From Candidatus Parcubacteria bacterium (GTDB lineage Bacteria > Patescibacteriota > Minisyncoccia > Phycocordibacterales > CAIZLB01): 5,789 bases of DNA. Position 1 is the stretch's first letter. Every line of letters begins with the position of its first letter. The translations under genes and the position numbers were made by a program. The notes under the pieces were generated by a model. That model was not told the origin of the DNA. It did not search any database and saw only the letters and a list, made by a program, of their open reading frames with translations. This document shows, piece after piece, positions 4,921 through 5,789 of this stretch. Where the stretch lies: positions 1 to 5,789 of the forward strand of contig JACMMR010000015.1 of the NCBI GenBank assembly GCA_014378965.1, read 5' to 3'.

Positions 4921-5789
4921 ATGACATCAATCGACGACATCCGAGACCAGCGAGTAGAAAAGGTAAAACTCCTGCAAGATAAAGGAATAGAAGCCTATCC
5001 AGTCTCATCAAATATAGATACAACAAATGCAGAATTCGCAGATTTTTTCAAAGATCTTTTGGGTTCTCAAAAAGAAATCACTTTAGGTGGAAGAATTATC
5101 TCAGTTCGTGGACAAGGAAAACTTGGGTTCGTAGATATCATCGATGGTACATCTGAGAAGGTACAGTGTTTCTTATCTTTAGAAAATATGGGTGAAGAGG
5201 GTATAAACAATTTTTTCGAATTTATAGATACTGGTGACTTTATAGAATTTACTGGAAAAGCCTATGTTACAAAAAGAGAAACTAATGCACTCTCAGTTAC
5301 AGGATGGAGATTATTGACAAAAAGTCTGAGACCTATTCCGGATTCATTTTATGGTATTGAGGACGAAGATGAGAGATATCGAAAAAGATACTTAGATTTT
5401 ATTTTAAATAAAGACAATCGGGATATGATGAAGAGACGAAGTATTTTTTGGAATACAATTCGTACATTTTTACTGAAGCGAGATTATATCGAAGTAGAAA
5501 CTCCTGTGTTAGAAAATACAACAGGTGGCGCAGATGCACGACCTTTTGTAACACATCACAATGCGCTCGACATGGATGTGTATTTACGTATTTCAGTTGG
5601 AGAATTGTGGCAAAAAAGATTATTGATTGCAGGACTTCCTAAAACTTTTGAAATAGGCCGAGTTTTTAGAAATGAGGGAATGTCTCCAGAACATGCTCAG
5701 GATTACACAGCAGTTGAATTTTATGAGGCATATTCTGATTTTACTAAAGGTATGGAAATGACAAAAGAATTGTATATAAAGATTGCTGA
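4921..5789 (+). CDS. lysS: Lysyl-tRNA synthetase, class II (3' truncated by window end)
   Basis: 289 residues are visible, open at the right edge; bacterial class II LysRS is about 490-510 residues. It should charge tRNA-Lys with lysine. The N-terminal OB-fold anticodon-binding domain spans about 54-136 ('ITLGGRIISVRGQGKLGFVD' begins it). Class II motif 1 lies around 183-203 ('KRDYIEVETPVLENTTGG'), followed by the LysRS signature 'ARPFVTHHNALD' (206-217) and 'YLRISVGEL' (221-229). Motif 2 is 'FEIGRVFRNEG' (243-253) with 'YTAVEFYEAY' (262-271). Between these, the usual 'HNPEFT' reads 'HAQDYT', a variant I associate with Patescibacteria and relatives. Motif 3 is beyond the window. The ATG is supported by the extended -10 box immediately upstream and by normal spacing to the OB-fold. 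The first 90 bases are richer in C than the rest of the gene. Confidence 0.95.
   Translation, partial: MTSIDDIRDQRVEKVKLLQDKGIEAYPVSSNIDTTNAEFADFFKDLLGSQKEITLGGRIISVRGQGKLGFVDIIDGTSEKVQCFLSLENMGEEGINNFFEFIDTGDFIEFTGKAYVTKRETNALSVTGWRLLTKSLRPIPDSFYGIEDEDERYRKRYLDFILNKDNRDMMKRRSIFWNTIRTFLLKRDYIEVETPVLENTTGGADARPFVTHHNALDMDVYLRISVGELWQKRLLIAGLPKTFEIGRVFRNEGMSPEHAQDYTAVEFYEAYSDFTKGMEMTKELYIKIA

Noticed and set aside
4838..4924. 28-codon ORF (ATG at 4838) whose TGA overlaps the lysS ATG as ATGA, a possible leader peptide
   Set aside because: It has no ribosome site and no extended -10 at the spacing seen for the real genes, only two Lys codons, and the lysS promoter lies inside it. Overlap in AT-rich DNA is likely chance.
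5448..5642. Forward ORF of 64 codons within lysS
   Set aside because: It lies in another frame of a gene whose real frame contains the LysRS signature motifs throughout this stretch.
1..5789. Recoding of TGA to glycine or tryptophan, as in some Patescibacteria lineages
   Set aside because: No TGA interrupts any gene in frame, glycines use GGN codons, and family-length proteins result with the standard code. No gene stops with TGA either, but six stops are too few to conclude anything.

Overview
The window reads as a stretch of a small, AT-rich bacterial genome. The protein styles point to the Candidate Phyla Radiation (Patescibacteria, perhaps Parcubacteria-like). Clues are the ArgRS signature 'DPNPMKEFHIGHLMSN', the LysRS motif-2 variant 'MSPEHAQDYTAVEFYEAY', and an incoming gene whose C-terminus resembles the domain after the repeats in large surface beta-helix proteins of such organisms. 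This assignment comes from motif memory, not a database search. All genes lie on the + strand. The standard bacterial code fits: stops are TAA or TAG, and no in-frame TGA is needed.

Layout: 1-221 is the 3' end of a probable surface/secreted protein, followed by an intrinsic terminator. 287-1063 is undecaprenyl-diphosphatase (uppP), also closed by a good terminator. 1247-2883 is a three-gene pyrimidine deoxynucleotide operon: dCMP deaminase, dUTPase and dTMP kinase, with gaps of 11 and 24 bases. 2929-4686 is arginyl-tRNA synthetase (argS). 4687-4920 is a 234-base non-coding interval with marked inverted repeats. 4921-5789 is the 5' part of a class II lysyl-tRNA synthetase (lysS), cut by the window end.

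The three nucleotide genes form a coherent pathway. The deaminase and the dUTPase both make dUMP, the dUTPase also keeps uracil out of DNA, and the kinase takes dTMP to dTDP. Thymidylate synthase, the step between, is not in the window. UppP recycles the lipid carrier for cell-wall glycans, and ArgS and LysS charge tRNAs.

The most interesting signal is regulatory. All four genes that begin a transcription unit (uppP, the deaminase gene, argS, lysS) have an extended -10 box of form TG-N-TANNNT ending only 6-8 bases before the ATG, and none has a Shine-Dalgarno sequence. This predicts leaderless or nearly leaderless mRNAs. The two operon-internal genes also lack Shine-Dalgarno sites. Second is the argS-lysS interval, where an 11-bp perfect inverted repeat encloses smaller hairpins, ends near a T-run and overlaps a competing stem. 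I see no defence system, mobile element, CRISPR array, tRNA or rRNA, and no clearly new multi-gene system.
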